From the IMG/VR virus record IMGVR_UViG_3300024324_000889, positions 1 through 46,387 of that record: DNA of 46,387 nt. One strand, written 5' to 3'. Made by a program: the position numbers and the translations under genes. This DNA comes from a virus. The notes under the pieces were generated by a model. That model worked only from the letters and a program-made list of their open reading frames with translations, did no database searches and was not told where the DNA came from. This document shows, piece after piece, positions 1-8,130 of the stretch. The first letter of the stretch is position 1. Every line of letters starts with the position of its first letter.

Positions 1-1459
1 TTTAAGGTTGTCTGTGGCTATGTCTGATGGAGATGTATCATTGTCAGATAATACAAAATTTAGAAACTTCAATAGACCAGAACGACAGTTCCTATTGGGT
101 CTATTTGATGAATTAAAATTCTATGCAGATGACATCAAACATCGCCGTGAAATCTTTATTAGACTTGGTGAGAAACTACACCCAGGAGACTATTCAAATA
201 GATTTGCTCAAGCAGCAGACATATTTAAAAAGACATTCAACGACAACCTTGGTGCTACATTTGCTGGCAGTATTGAAACAATATTAGCTAAGGGAGAGTT
301 GAGCGATCCTGATATTAGTAATCTTTTATCAATGCTGAAGAACCGCCCAGGTGAGCTTGCAAGAAAGCTAGATGTTTTGTTAAGAAGAAACACTTATTCA
401 AATTCTCAAAGAGCAGTTTGTCAAGCCTTTGAAGGAGTTGCAAGAAAAGTATCAACTCCAGTATTACTACAAGTTCGTAATCACTTTATGAATCGATATA
501 AAGAACTACCAACCGTGATAATGCCAAAGGGTAGAACAGCTAAAACAAAAATTATGCCATTTGACAAACCAGAGATCAAAAGATCAGTATGTCAAGAAAT
601 TTCAGATATATGTTTGGTTACACTGGTAGATAGATTTTCTAAGCTTGAAACGCTGGGAAATGTATTTATTGATGAGAGCCTAAAGGGATATCTTGTACCA
701 TTCTCACAACGATCAGCATCAAAATCATTAAAAACTATTGTCCGAGGATCAAGAATCTCATTATCAGAATCTCAAGAAGCTGTCCGATTTTTCATCTATT
801 GGAAAGGTGGAAATGTTGATGTAGATTTGAGTGCTGCATTCTTAAAGCCAGACTTCAGCTATCACTCTCATGTCTCATATACAAATTTACGCAATGGAGA
901 TATGGGCTCTTGTCATAGTGGAGACATCACTTCAGCTCCAAATGGAGCAGCTGAATTTATTGATATTAACATAGAAGCTGCATTGGAGAGTGGAGCAAAA
1001 TATGTAATGATGAATGTCTATAGTTATAGTGGACAAAAATTTTCAGATATGTCAAAATGCTATGCTGGATGGATGGATAGAAGCAAAGTCAATAGTGGGG
1101 AAATATTTTCACCTCAAACGGTAGCAAATAAAATTGATGTTACTTCAGAGACAAGAGCTGTAATGCCACTGGTTATAGATCTTGAAAGCCGTGAGGTTAT
1201 ATGGCTAGATCTTGCAGGAATGTCTTCTAATGGAGGTTGGAGTTCTACTGTTGAGGCAAATATGGTTGGAATCCAAGCAACAGCATATGCGATGGTAAAT
1301 ATGGTCAAGCCTAATCTCTATGATCTATTTCTTATGCATGGTGTTGGTAGAGGATCTACATTTGTAGACACAAAAGAAGAAGCTGACACAGTATTTTCAA
1401 TAGAAGACGGCATAACACCGTTTGCCTTTGATGAAATCATTGGAAATTATTTAGTATAA
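1..1459 (+). CDS. TerD-like stress/tellurium-resistance family protein (5' end probably outside the window)
   Basis: The frame is open to the left edge of the window; the first start codon seen is TTG at 8, so the gene may begin upstream. The visible protein is about 483 aa. The C-terminal half (from about residue 260) has the TerD-like pattern FFIYWKGG followed by VDVDLSAAFL, then GDITSAPNGAAEFIDI and a YSGQKFSDM segment, resembling the calcium-binding TerD fold. The N-terminal half is helical with an LGEKLHPGDY motif, which I recall from large TerD-related proteins. TerD proteins are linked to stress and phage-related phenotypes in bacteria; the role in a phage is unknown. Ends in TAA. All Trp codons are TGG. 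The TerD assignment is from motif resemblance only. Confidence 0.6.
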   Translation, partial: LRLSVAMSDGDVSLSDNTKFRNFNRPERQFLLGLFDELKFYADDIKHRREIFIRLGEKLHPGDYSNRFAQAADIFKKTFNDNLGATFAGSIETILAKGELSDPDISNLLSMLKNRPGELARKLDVLLRRNTYSNSQRAVCQAFEGVARKVSTPVLLQVRNHFMNRYKELPTVIMPKGRTAKTKIMPFDKPEIKRSVCQEISDICLVTLVDRFSKLETLGNVFIDESLKGYLVPFSQRSASKSLKTIVRGSRISLSESQEAVRFFIYWKGGNVDVDLSAAFLKPDFSYHSHVSYTNLRNGDMGSCHSGDITSAPNGAAEFIDINIEAALESGAKYVMMNVYSYSGQKFSDMSKCYAGWMDRSKVNSGEIFSPQTVANKIDVTSETRAVMPLVIDLESREVIWLDLAGMSSNGGWSSTVEANMVGIQATAYAMVNMVKPNLYDLFLMHGVGRGSTFVDTKEEADTVFSIEDGITPFAFDEIIGNYLV

Positions 1460-1483
1460 CTGAAATATAAGAGGATATTTAAA

Positions 1484-1777
1484 ATGAAACCGACATGGAA
1501 AAATACACTTTGCATGGATCACATGAAGACTAATTATGGAAATATTTCATTAATATGGAAGAATGCACACGATTTAGAATATGAGTATTTTATTCATAAT
1601 GACATTGTTCATAAGACACATGATGGAATGCCAACTGCATTTACAAAACAAAGCTTAAATGTTACAGTTTCTGAAGATTCAGTTAGAGATAGTCTTAAGA
1701 AATTTGACACAATGCAGATGAACCTTGGTTCTGAAACAGCAATTAATACAATAGTAAAGGAAATATTTAATGGTTAA
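1484..1777 (+). CDS. hypothetical protein (97 aa)
   Basis: ATG start follows AAGAGGATATTTAAA, an acceptable ribosome binding site. The product is a 97-residue soluble protein with no membrane segment and no motif I recognise. It ends in TAA eight bases inside the next gene (start 1770), so it is translationally coupled to the deacetylase-like gene. Function unknown. Confidence 0.75.
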   Translation: MKPTWKNTLCMDHMKTNYGNISLIWKNAHDLEYEYFIHNDIVHKTHDGMPTAFTKQSLNVTVSEDSVRDSLKKFDTMQMNLGSETAINTIVKEIFNG

Positions 1778-2462
1778 GCAAACGAAATATGTGTTGTTCT
1801 CTGTTGACGATGCTCATCCAGAACAAGGGTGGTGCAATGGTCGTGATGAACAATCAGAGTATCTAAATTATTTGAACGAGGAGTTTGGAGCAAAATTTAC
1901 ATTATTTGTTCCAGCCAATTATCATTATAAGTTTCCAGTGAGTGAACATCCAGATTTTTTCAAGTATTGGAACGATCGGAAAGACTGGGCTGAACTAGCC
2001 TCTCATGGATATTCACATTTAATTGCAGGAACTTCTCGAGAAACAGAGTTTGATTCACTTCGAGAAACTGAAGAGATTAAAGAGAGGTTCAATAAGATTC
2101 TATATGAATGGAATCTAATAGGGCATAGGCCAGTTGGATTTAAAACTCCAGGTTGGTTAATTACTCGAGAATCATTGCAATGGGCCGAACACTATTTTCA
2201 ATATGTTGTCTCACACCCAAATCATAGACATGACAATACAATTAATCCACTAACTGAAATGTTTCATATCGATCTAAACGACAGAGTCATTCTTCATGCA
2301 CACGCCAACAATTCTAAAATGGCTAGAAATGCAAACAACATCAATGCTGAAAATTTCCAAGGATGGAGAGAGCAGATTGTAGAACTGAAGAGACTGTATG
2401 ATTGTAAATTTATGACATTCTCAGAATATCATAAGGAAATATACGTTGAAAACCTCAGATAA
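1770..2462 (+). CDS. NodB-like polysaccharide deacetylase-family protein
   Basis: 230 aa. It opens with a beta strand and SVDDAH (about residues 11-16), matching the first NodB motif with its catalytic and metal-binding aspartates. ASHGYSH (about 77-83) is the second motif, with the HxxxH metal ligands. KTPGW (about 130) corresponds to the RxPxG/W motif and a late ILHAHA segment supplies a His. Family members remove N- or O-acetyl groups from glycans or related substrates. In this phage it could modify a surface glycan or a sugar attached to DNA or protein, but the substrate is not evident. Overlaps both neighbours, including the SAM methyltransferase downstream, suggesting one modification unit. 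Confidence 0.75.
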   Translation: MVKQTKYVLFSVDDAHPEQGWCNGRDEQSEYLNYLNEEFGAKFTLFVPANYHYKFPVSEHPDFFKYWNDRKDWAELASHGYSHLIAGTSRETEFDSLRETEEIKERFNKILYEWNLIGHRPVGFKTPGWLITRESLQWAEHYFQYVVSHPNHRHDNTINPLTEMFHIDLNDRVILHAHANNSKMARNANNINAENFQGWREQIVELKRLYDCKFMTFSEYHKEIYVENLR

Positions 2463-3099
2463 TACTCACATCGGTGAAATAGATCGAGTAGCTACACCCA
2501 ACACGTCTACGATGATTGACAGATATGCTATCGCATCTCACTGGTGTAAAGACAAGTCCGTACTTGATGCAGCATGTGGGTATGGCTATGGATCTGGAAT
2601 ATTGCAAGCATTGGGAGCTTCAAGTGTTCATGGAATCGATTTAGATTCAGATGCATGTGATGAAGCATTTAGACGAATGACATCTAGCCGAATGAAATTT
2701 ACTGCCATTGATATATTTCAGCTAAAAGAATATTTCAAGTCTCATAAGTTTGATGTATGTACTTCAATTGAGACGTTTGAGCATCTACCACCAGAACGAA
2801 TTGGAGAATATCTTCAATCAATTAAGTCGGTTACTAAAGAGACAATTATAATTAGCACTCCAAAGAGAAAAACTCCAACATGGACATATAATGGAGGAAC
2901 ACATCTCTATGAATATGATCCGCTAGAATTTGGAACCATTCTATATGAAAATTTTCCAGATGATGAAATCAAAACATTTGGAATTATTGAAGTTCCACTA
3001 GAGCAAGGAAATATCCTTCAGTGGGGAAGTGCTTTAACAACCAACTGGAATGAAAGTTGGATTATGCTAGCAGTTATAAATCTGAAAGGAACGGAATAA
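2446..3099 (+). CDS. class I SAM-dependent methyltransferase
   Basis: 217 aa from a TTG start that overlaps the preceding gene by 17 nt. Motif I, VLDAACGYGYGS (about residues 38-49), is the glycine-rich AdoMet loop of UbiG/Methyltransf_11-type enzymes. HGIDLDSDA follows as the acidic ribose-binding motif II, and FDVCTSIETFEHL is the motif IV region. There is no DNA- or RNA-methylase NPPY/DPPY motif, so a small-molecule, sugar or protein substrate is more likely. Its overlap with the deacetylase-like gene suggests they act in the same pathway. The TAA stop overlaps the next ATG as TAATG. Confidence 0.8.
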   Translation: MKTSDNTHIGEIDRVATPNTSTMIDRYAIASHWCKDKSVLDAACGYGYGSGILQALGASSVHGIDLDSDACDEAFRRMTSSRMKFTAIDIFQLKEYFKSHKFDVCTSIETFEHLPPERIGEYLQSIKSVTKETIIISTPKRKTPTWTYNGGTHLYEYDPLEFGTILYENFPDDEIKTFGIIEVPLEQGNILQWGSALTTNWNESWIMLAVINLKGTE

Positions 3100-3353
3100 T
3101 GTTTGAGAAACAAAAGCAATGGGCAGCAAACACGATCAATAGTATGTTTGGTCAAAAGCAACACAATTTTAAGAATGTTTATTCTAAGAATGTCGACATG
3201 AGCAAGAAAAGCGATAAAGAGCTTTGCGTATCTTGTGGCGCCGAAACACCTTATAGAAGAGACACAAATGTCGCCCTAAGACTATATTATGTTGAAGGAG
3301 CTGGACAGCTTTGTGATTCATGTTGGCAACATACTTATATAGGAAACGTTTAA
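3099..3353 (+). CDS. small zinc-finger-like protein
   Basis: 84 aa. The ATG at 3099 overlaps the previous TAA (TAATG) and is preferred over an upstream in-frame TTG at 3057. Two Cys pairs, CVSCGAETPY and CDSCW, about 27 residues apart, could form one treble-clef or zinc-ribbon site. Nothing else is recognisable. Also couples by TAATG to the phosphoesterase downstream. Confidence 0.7.
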   Translation: MFEKQKQWAANTINSMFGQKQHNFKNVYSKNVDMSKKSDKELCVSCGAETPYRRDTNVALRLYYVEGAGQLCDSCWQHTYIGNV

Positions 3354-3946
3354 TGAAAACATTTGTAACATCTGATCAGCATTTTGGACACGGCAACATT
3401 ATCAAGCACTGTGAAAGGCCATTCGAGAACAAATATGAAATGGATAAGGTGCTAATAGAAAACTGGAATAGCGTTGTGGGTCCTCATGATCGAGTAATTG
3501 TTGTGGGTGATTTTGCATGGAAAAGGCCTGAAGAATATTTACAAGCACTGAATGGATCAAAAATTCTCATTCGTGGCAATCATGATTATAGAGGCCAAGT
3601 AAAGGGATATGAATTTATCAAAGATCTATGGGACACAAAAATAGAAGGCCAAAGGGCAGTATTCTGTCACTATCAATTATCAGAGTGGAATGCCTCCTAT
3701 CATGGATCATGGCATCTATATGGGCATTCACATGGAAATGCATTTGAACATCAGCATAAATTGTCATTTGATGTATGTGTTGATCTATGGGATTATAAGC
3801 CGGTCGAATGGTCTCAAGTTGTTAAGAAGATGGAAGCAAAAGAGAAGATGAAAAAAGAATACTATGAGATATCTGCATCTATTGTTAGAGATCCTCATGC
3901 AAATAGAAAAGTTATAGCAGCAATTAATAAAGAATATTGGAGATAG
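3353..3946 (+). CDS. calcineurin-like metallophosphoesterase
   Basis: 197 aa starting at the ATG within TAATG. All motifs of the dimetal phosphoesterase fold are visible in order: SDQHFGHGN (D8, H10), VVGDFAW (D53), RGNHDYRG (N76, H77, D78), FCHY, and LYGHSHG near residue 125. The short form resembles phage and bacterial phosphodiesterases of the YfcE/MJ0936 type. The substrate may be a nucleotide or an RNA end; the setting among RNA-repair genes makes an RNA-phosphate role possible but unproven. The last 45 residues are Lys/Glu-rich. Confidence 0.85.
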   Translation: MKTFVTSDQHFGHGNIIKHCERPFENKYEMDKVLIENWNSVVGPHDRVIVVGDFAWKRPEEYLQALNGSKILIRGNHDYRGQVKGYEFIKDLWDTKIEGQRAVFCHYQLSEWNASYHGSWHLYGHSHGNAFEHQHKLSFDVCVDLWDYKPVEWSQVVKKMEAKEKMKKEYYEISASIVRDPHANRKVIAAINKEYWR

Positions 3947-3949
3947 CTA

Positions 3950-4153
3950 ATGGCTAAAATTGATAAGATTATTTGGGATAGAATCAACGCACGAGTCTGT
4001 CCAATTACTGGAAGACCTTTTAAAAATGACAGAGATGAATTCGACAAAGACACGCCTATTCATCTCACATATGAAGCTGTTCTGTTCCATTTTAATAAGG
4101 TTCAGATAGCAACATGGGTCAATAGAAAATATATTCACTATGAAAATAACTAA
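3950..4153 (+). CDS. hypothetical protein (67 aa)
   Basis: Begins 3 nt after the phosphoesterase stop with an ATG. It carries a CPITGRPF element near residue 17, but no second Cys pair, so a zinc site is not complete. Ends in TAA and overlaps the next small gene by 14 nt. Function unknown. Confidence 0.65.
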   Translation: MAKIDKIIWDRINARVCPITGRPFKNDRDEFDKDTPIHLTYEAVLFHFNKVQIATWVNRKYIHYENN

Positions 4154-4310
4154 AGAAATATTGATTGAGATAGAATTAGAAGATGTCAGAGATCTAATAA
4201 TCAAAAAATTAATACAGGATCAGATTATATATTCAACCAGCAAAATTGAAATTGAAGAAATTGATCTTGGTTCTTATGTGGTAAAAGTAAATAATCGAAA
4301 GGAAACATAG
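4140..4310 (+). CDS. small hypothetical protein (56 aa)
   Basis: ATG at 4140 lies inside the end of the preceding gene. It encodes 56 aa beginning MKITKEILIEIELEDVR and ends in TAG directly before the ATG at 4311. The charged, alternating strand/helix composition and the gapless fit between neighbours support a real gene. Function unknown. Confidence 0.6.
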   Translation: MKITKEILIEIELEDVRDLIIKKLIQDQIIYSTSKIEIEEIDLGSYVVKVNNRKET

Positions 4311-4847
4311 ATGTCAGACAATCTTAAGCATTTACACGAACAGATTGAGCAGTTGAGAAATGCGTTCAATCCAAATTTATTAAGCGACGTACTTAATGGA
4401 TTTTTACAAGTATTAGATGGATCAGCCGGATCTATAACCCGACCAGAAAGTCAAATTGTCCATGGTGAGAACAAGCTTACACAAGATCAGATGGAAAAAA
4501 AGATGGCACTCGCAGGTCAGTCACAGTGGTTAGAGCCAAATTGTGTCTGTTGCGATGTTACAGAAAACACCAAAATTGATAGACTTCCAAGTAGCACTAT
4601 GGAAGAAGCAAGATGTGGCCGCTGTAATCATGAACAATGTATGCCCAAAGAATGGTATATTGATCAAGTCATTCATGGAGCTCAAATGCAAGCACTGTTC
4701 AATAGTGGATATCGAATTTGGGAACTGGGAAATTATATTCCGTTTGCCGAATGGTATCAGATGGATGGGAATCAGCAGCTAATTGAAAATGTAGTTCAGC
4801 TACAATCAGAGGTTCCGGAGGAAAACTTTAATCCCAATCAGCAATAA
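4311..4847 (+). CDS. hypothetical protein with a Cys-rich centre
   Basis: 178 aa. Begins immediately after the previous TAG. Residues 1-60 are helical (LHEQIEQLRNAF). The centre holds CVCCD and CGRCNHEQC, a possible four-Cys zinc site. The C-terminus is Asn/Gln-rich. No family recognised. It ends before the first early promoter of the window. Confidence 0.7.
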   Translation: MSDNLKHLHEQIEQLRNAFNPNLLSDVLNGFLQVLDGSAGSITRPESQIVHGENKLTQDQMEKKMALAGQSQWLEPNCVCCDVTENTKIDRLPSSTMEEARCGRCNHEQCMPKEWYIDQVIHGAQMQALFNSGYRIWELGNYIPFAEWYQMDGNQQLIENVVQLQSEVPEENFNPNQQ

Positions 4848-4851
4848 AACT

Positions 4852-4907
4852 GTTTTAGCACGGCCGTTCACGGGTTATATTCAATCAACAAACAAAAGGA
4901 GTTCCAC
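4852..4907 (+). promoter_or_regulatory. early-type promoter P1 with conserved leader
   Basis: A -35-like GTTTTA (4852-4857), an 18 bp spacer and a TATATT -10 (4876-4881) are followed by CAACAAACAAAAGGAGTT and the ATG at 4908. The same layout recurs five more times in this window, which supports it more than the match to sigma70 alone. Confidence 0.75.
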
Positions 4908-5171
4908 ATGGACGTACGCACCTTCAACAAGTCTCAGATGAATTATTCCGACAACACTTTTTCACAAACAGCTGAAAAGCTTGGCCTTGATTATAATGAT
5001 TTACCTGATGTAATTGAAGTTATTAATGACGAAACACAATTCATGGCTGAATTTAACTCAGCAACAAAAGATGGTACAAACACAATTTATACAGTTAGAA
5101 ATATTTTTAATGGCCGGAAGGTCAAGCTACCTGTAGCGGCAAACAAATTTCACTTAGTAATAGAGGGATAA
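4908..5171 (+). CDS. hypothetical early protein (87 aa)
   Basis: First gene behind early promoter P1, with a strong AAAGGAG ribosome binding site 8 nt upstream. It encodes an 87-aa acidic protein beginning MDVRTFNKSQMNY. No motif recognised. The position right after an early promoter suggests a host-takeover or early regulatory protein, but that is inference. Confidence 0.75.
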   Translation: MDVRTFNKSQMNYSDNTFSQTAEKLGLDYNDLPDVIEVINDETQFMAEFNSATKDGTNTIYTVRNIFNGRKVKLPVAANKFHLVIEG

Positions 5172-5186
5172 GAAAAGAGGTTACAG

Positions 5187-5465
5187 ATGAAACTTAAAGT
5201 TGGGCGTTGTTACTTAACGAAAAATGACGATGTTGTAATCATCACAGGGTATCAGCCACACAAAAAATTCAACAAATATATTGGGTATGCTGTCAGGAAA
5301 AGCGACATAGAGAAAACGACTTATATTCGCATGTCGCCAATTATGTCTTGGGGAGAAAACGGAGACTACTATTGGAGTGGGTGGGATTCAAAGCACGATC
5401 TTCTTGTAATCGCCCAACCTAGCTTACAGCCTCTTCTTCAACTTGACATGATCAAGATAATATAA
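5187..5465 (+). CDS. hypothetical protein (92 aa)
   Basis: 92 aa beginning MKLKVGRCYLTKNDDVVIITG, a small beta-rich protein with the look of an SH3-like or DUF-type barrel. It starts 15 nt after the previous gene with an AAGAGG site and couples by TAATG to the next small gene. Function unknown. Confidence 0.7.
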   Translation: MKLKVGRCYLTKNDDVVIITGYQPHKKFNKYIGYAVRKSDIEKTTYIRMSPIMSWGENGDYYWSGWDSKHDLLVIAQPSLQPLLQLDMIKII

Positions 5466-5605
5466 TGTTTAGAAATATGCTATGCTGGTTAGGCTTACAT
5501 AACTGGCTATACGGGAAATACAGGTGGACAAGAGTATGCTGGAACTGTAAAAGCGATCAGTATATGACGACATTAAACGGTTTTAAAATATGGAATGACA
5601 AGTAA
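5465..5605 (+). CDS. tiny Trp-rich protein (46 aa)
   Basis: ATG in TAATG with the previous gene, and its own TAA forms TAATG with the next. It encodes 46 aa with five Trp residues, all TGG, and a CWNC pair. The perfect coupling on both sides supports a genuine gene. The exclusive use of TGG in such a Trp-rich early peptide contrasts with the late genes. Confidence 0.6.
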   Translation: MFRNMLCWLGLHNWLYGKYRWTRVCWNCKSDQYMTTLNGFKIWNDK

Positions 5606-5823
5606 TGAAATTAGATCAAGCTCTTCGAATTGGAAAAGAATGTGGAATGGAAACTGTTCAGGAAGCATTGGCAAATATCCAAGGGCACGCAATGAATATG
5701 TTTCCATATAGTGAAATTGATGCCGAGCTTGTTGAATTGTATCTTGATTCAAAAGATAACTATTCTGGATCGGTTGACATGACCATCAATCAGTGCTATT
5801 ATAAATGGAAGGATCTGAAATAA
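5605..5823 (+). CDS. hypothetical protein (72 aa)
   Basis: 72 aa beginning MKLDQALRIGKECGMETVQEAL, predicted helical. TAATG-coupled at both ends. No known domain recognised. It sits directly upstream of the cREC gene. Confidence 0.65.
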   Translation: MKLDQALRIGKECGMETVQEALANIQGHAMNMFPYSEIDAELVELYLDSKDNYSGSVDMTINQCYYKWKDLK

Positions 5824-6233
5824 TGACTGATAAAAAAGACTTCAAGATATTTGTTCTTGAAGATAATCCAAAGAGAATGGAATGGTTTAACAACCATCTT
5901 GCCGATCAAATAAGAGCACACGCAAAACCATTTGAAGATTATAAGGATGTGAAAATTGAAATATTCAAAGCAAGCACAGTTCAAAATGCTGAATTGCTTT
6001 GGAATGAACACCAACCTTTTGATGCATATTTCTTAGATCATGATCTTGATGGAAAAGTAATGGTTGAAAGTACTGATCCGAATACTGGATATGCATTCAG
6101 TATGTTTCTATCTGATCAAGGAGTAAATGGTCTCAAGGAGCAGGTATTTATTCACTCACTAAATACAGTTGGTGCTGAGAATATGAAAGGTATATTCATC
6201 AAAGCCAAGCGCGTTCAAATATTTAATTTCTAG
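5823..6233 (+). CDS. cyclic-phosphate processing receiver-like (cREC) domain protein
   Basis: 136 aa from the ATG in TAATG; an upstream in-frame ATG at 5805 lies inside the previous gene. The sequence has a receiver-like fold: FKIFVLEDNPKRMEWF at the N-terminus with the acidic pair, then FDAYFLDHDLDG at the central Asp, NTGYAFSMFL, and VFIHSLNTVGAENM at the end. This matches my recollection of the cREC family, described in RNA-repair contexts and predicted to process cyclic phosphates on RNA ends. Context agrees, since a HAD phosphatase, Pnkp, RlaP and RNA ligase lie within 7 kb. The catalytic role in this phage is inferred. Confidence 0.7.
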   Translation: MTDKKDFKIFVLEDNPKRMEWFNNHLADQIRAHAKPFEDYKDVKIEIFKASTVQNAELLWNEHQPFDAYFLDHDLDGKVMVESTDPNTGYAFSMFLSDQGVNGLKEQVFIHSLNTVGAENMKGIFIKAKRVQIFNF

Positions 6234-6241
6234 GAGGAATT

Positions 6242-6580
6242 ATGTCAGTAAATAATTGTGATTGCTGTTATTGTAGAAGAGATCGCGAAGTTTCTACTCT
6301 TATAGTTCCACCAACAGATTTCAATATGAATGATCAAGCAACTGTTCAACTCACAGACTATGGAAGAAGTGTTCATAGACTTTGGTATGTAATTCTATTT
6401 GATTCTGTTGATGTGGATTTTGGTTTTGAAGAGAAATATTCTGCCTATGAAAAAGAGATCAAAGATGGATTTCTAACAACAGAGCTATGGAGAATCATGC
6501 AGATGTTTGGTACAAAGCACTATATGGGTAATAAGAATTGCTTTGTTGACAATAAAATAAGTATCAAAAAGGGTATTTAA
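6242..6580 (+). CDS. hypothetical protein with N-terminal Cys cluster
   Basis: 112 aa after a strong TAGGAGGAATT site. The N-terminus NCDCCYCRRDREV holds four Cys that could bind metal. The remainder is unrecognised. It ends in TAA directly before the HAD gene, so the two are probably translated together. Confidence 0.65.
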   Translation: MSVNNCDCCYCRRDREVSTLIVPPTDFNMNDQATVQLTDYGRSVHRLWYVILFDSVDVDFGFEEKYSAYEKEIKDGFLTTELWRIMQMFGTKHYMGNKNCFVDNKISIKKGI

Positions 6581-7087
6581 ATGAAAGTAATATTTTTAGA
6601 TATCGATGGTGTATTGACTACAGCAACCTGGGCATCAAACTATAGAGAATTTAATCCAGTTTGCACTAATGGATTATTGAAGATATTGGATGCTGATCCA
6701 GAAATTCAGCTTGTGATCTCGTCAACTTGGCGAGGTGGAAAGAAAGATAGCGTCATTGATCCTGAATCAAGATTGTATCGCGAACTTGAAAAATATGATC
6801 TCATTAAAAAGCTCCACAAGGACTGGCAAACTATACATCTCTATGATTTAAGTCGTGGACACGAAATTCAAGATTGGTTAGATCGACATCCTGAAGTAGA
6901 GAACTATGTAATTCTTGATGATGATGGTGACATGCTTGATGGTCAAAGAGAACATTTTGTTCATACAGCAACTTGGGATGGGATGCTTTTAGCACATCTT
7001 GATCATGCTATTAAAATATTTGGTATTGAGATGGATGCTGTAAAATGGAACAAAGATTTCATTGAATGTAAACTTATCAAGAAATAA
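6581..7087 (+). CDS. HAD-family phosphatase of the RNA-repair (SAK) type
   Basis: 168 aa. LDIDGVL at residues 6-12 holds the HAD nucleophile D7 and acid D9. SSTWRGG is motif II, the Lys/Arg region lies in the middle, and YVILDDDGDML is motif IV. This compact form matches the HAD domain found in 'Swiss army knife' RNA-repair proteins, which removes phosphates from RNA ends. It abuts the previous gene with no gap. The neighbourhood of cREC, Pnkp, RlaP and RNA ligase supports RNA end healing. A nucleotide phosphatase is the alternative. Confidence 0.8.
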   Translation: MKVIFLDIDGVLTTATWASNYREFNPVCTNGLLKILDADPEIQLVISSTWRGGKKDSVIDPESRLYRELEKYDLIKKLHKDWQTIHLYDLSRGHEIQDWLDRHPEVENYVILDDDGDMLDGQREHFVHTATWDGMLLAHLDHAIKIFGIEMDAVKWNKDFIECKLIKK

Positions 7088-7157
7088 AAACCGATAATCG
7101 AAGGACCTATTGCATATTTCACTATATACAATAACCCATAATCAGAGGAGAAGAAGA

Positions 7158-7478
7158 ATGCAAGACGCACAGTTCAAAATAACCGAAGTGAAAGCTTCAA
7201 AGCATGGAAATACACACCAAGCTTACCGAGTTGTGGCACCAACAAGTAAAAGTTACTACGATCGGAAAAGCATGTCAATCAGTCGTGAAGAATATCACGA
7301 ATTACAGAAGCTGGACAAAGATTCTACAAATGTAGTTGTTCAGTTTATTAATCCTGACACGGAGAAGATTGATGATAAACCGTTTTTCCATGGCAAGCTA
7401 CGAACATTCCTCCAGAAGGAAGTTAATATCACTGGAGAGTATGTAATCTTTTGGCTATATAAACCTGCCGAGAGTTAA
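7158..7478 (+). CDS. hypothetical protein (106 aa)
   Basis: The ATG at 7158 is chosen because AGAGGAGAAGAAG lies just before it; an earlier in-frame ATG at 7110 lacks such a site. 106 aa, beginning MQDAQFKITEVKASKHG, mixed alpha/beta with no motif I recognise. It ends in TAA before a regulatory gap containing early promoter P2. Confidence 0.65.
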   Translation: MQDAQFKITEVKASKHGNTHQAYRVVAPTSKSYYDRKSMSISREEYHELQKLDKDSTNVVVQFINPDTEKIDDKPFFHGKLRTFLQKEVNITGEYVIFWLYKPAES

Positions 7479-7602
7479 AGTTGTTCTATAGAGATCTTAT
7501 AGATCTGTTAAAGTGGTTCTATTTTTATTTGACTTGGACGAAATAACTGTTTCATCCAAGTCATCTCTATAGTATATTGTGGCAACAAACAAAGGAGTTG
7601 TT
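7479..7602 (+). promoter_or_regulatory. intergenic control region with early promoter P2 and an inverted repeat
   Basis: Contains -35 GTTTCA (7549-7554), an 18 bp spacer, -10 TATATT (7573-7578) and the leader CAACAAACAAAGGAGTT. An 8-bp inverted repeat, GACTTGGA (7531-7538) and TCCAAGTC (7555-7562), puts the -35 element exactly in its 16-nt loop. A shorter AGATC/GATCT palindrome lies near 7494-7507. The repeat may be an operator, or a hairpin formed in read-through RNA. Confidence 0.65.
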
Positions 7603-8130
7603 ATGCAAAAAATCACACATAAAGAGTTAGTTGAAAAGCTAAATCAATATCGTGGAGTTACATTCATTTCATGTTCAATCGAATCACCGGTCAAAATGGC
7701 CAAAGGTGGACGAGCTGGACGAGCAATAAATCCCTACCATGAACAGATTACAAAAGCTTCTTATCTCAATGGAGCTATTGGATTTGACTATGAAAAGTCA
7801 GTAAATAACCAACGTGGAAAAGAAGGCGTTGAAGAAGTTTTTGAATCCAAACCAAGGGCTTGGGGAACGGTCATGGAAGGTGGAAAATTTGTTGAGCATA
7901 AAGGTAATTTCTATCTTCAGCTCAAGGTTGAGAATGTTGGTGTTGATTCGGTTCAATATTTCAATGAAGGTCAAGCAATTGATCCAGAGCTTCTTACTGA
8001 ATGGCTTCCCAAGAAACGTGAAGGTTCAGGACGGCAAGATGTTGAAAACGAGATCATCCTTCGTGACATCAAATTGGCCAGTATTAAATCAATCAAATTT
8101 GGAAAAGAAGAATATGAGGTAACAGAATAA
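7603..8130 (+). CDS. hypothetical protein (175 aa)
   Basis: ATG at 7603 is preferred to an earlier TTG/ATG frame extension because AAAGGAG of the P2 leader lies 7 nt before it. 175 aa with KMAKGGRAGRAINPYH near residue 30 and a beta-rich centre (GNFYLQLKVENVGVDSVQYF). No family recognised. As first gene behind an early promoter it should be made early. Couples by TAATG to a membrane protein. Confidence 0.75.
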   Translation: MQKITHKELVEKLNQYRGVTFISCSIESPVKMAKGGRAGRAINPYHEQITKASYLNGAIGFDYEKSVNNQRGKEGVEEVFESKPRAWGTVMEGGKFVEHKGNFYLQLKVENVGVDSVQYFNEGQAIDPELLTEWLPKKREGSGRQDVENEIILRDIKLASIKSIKFGKEEYEVTE

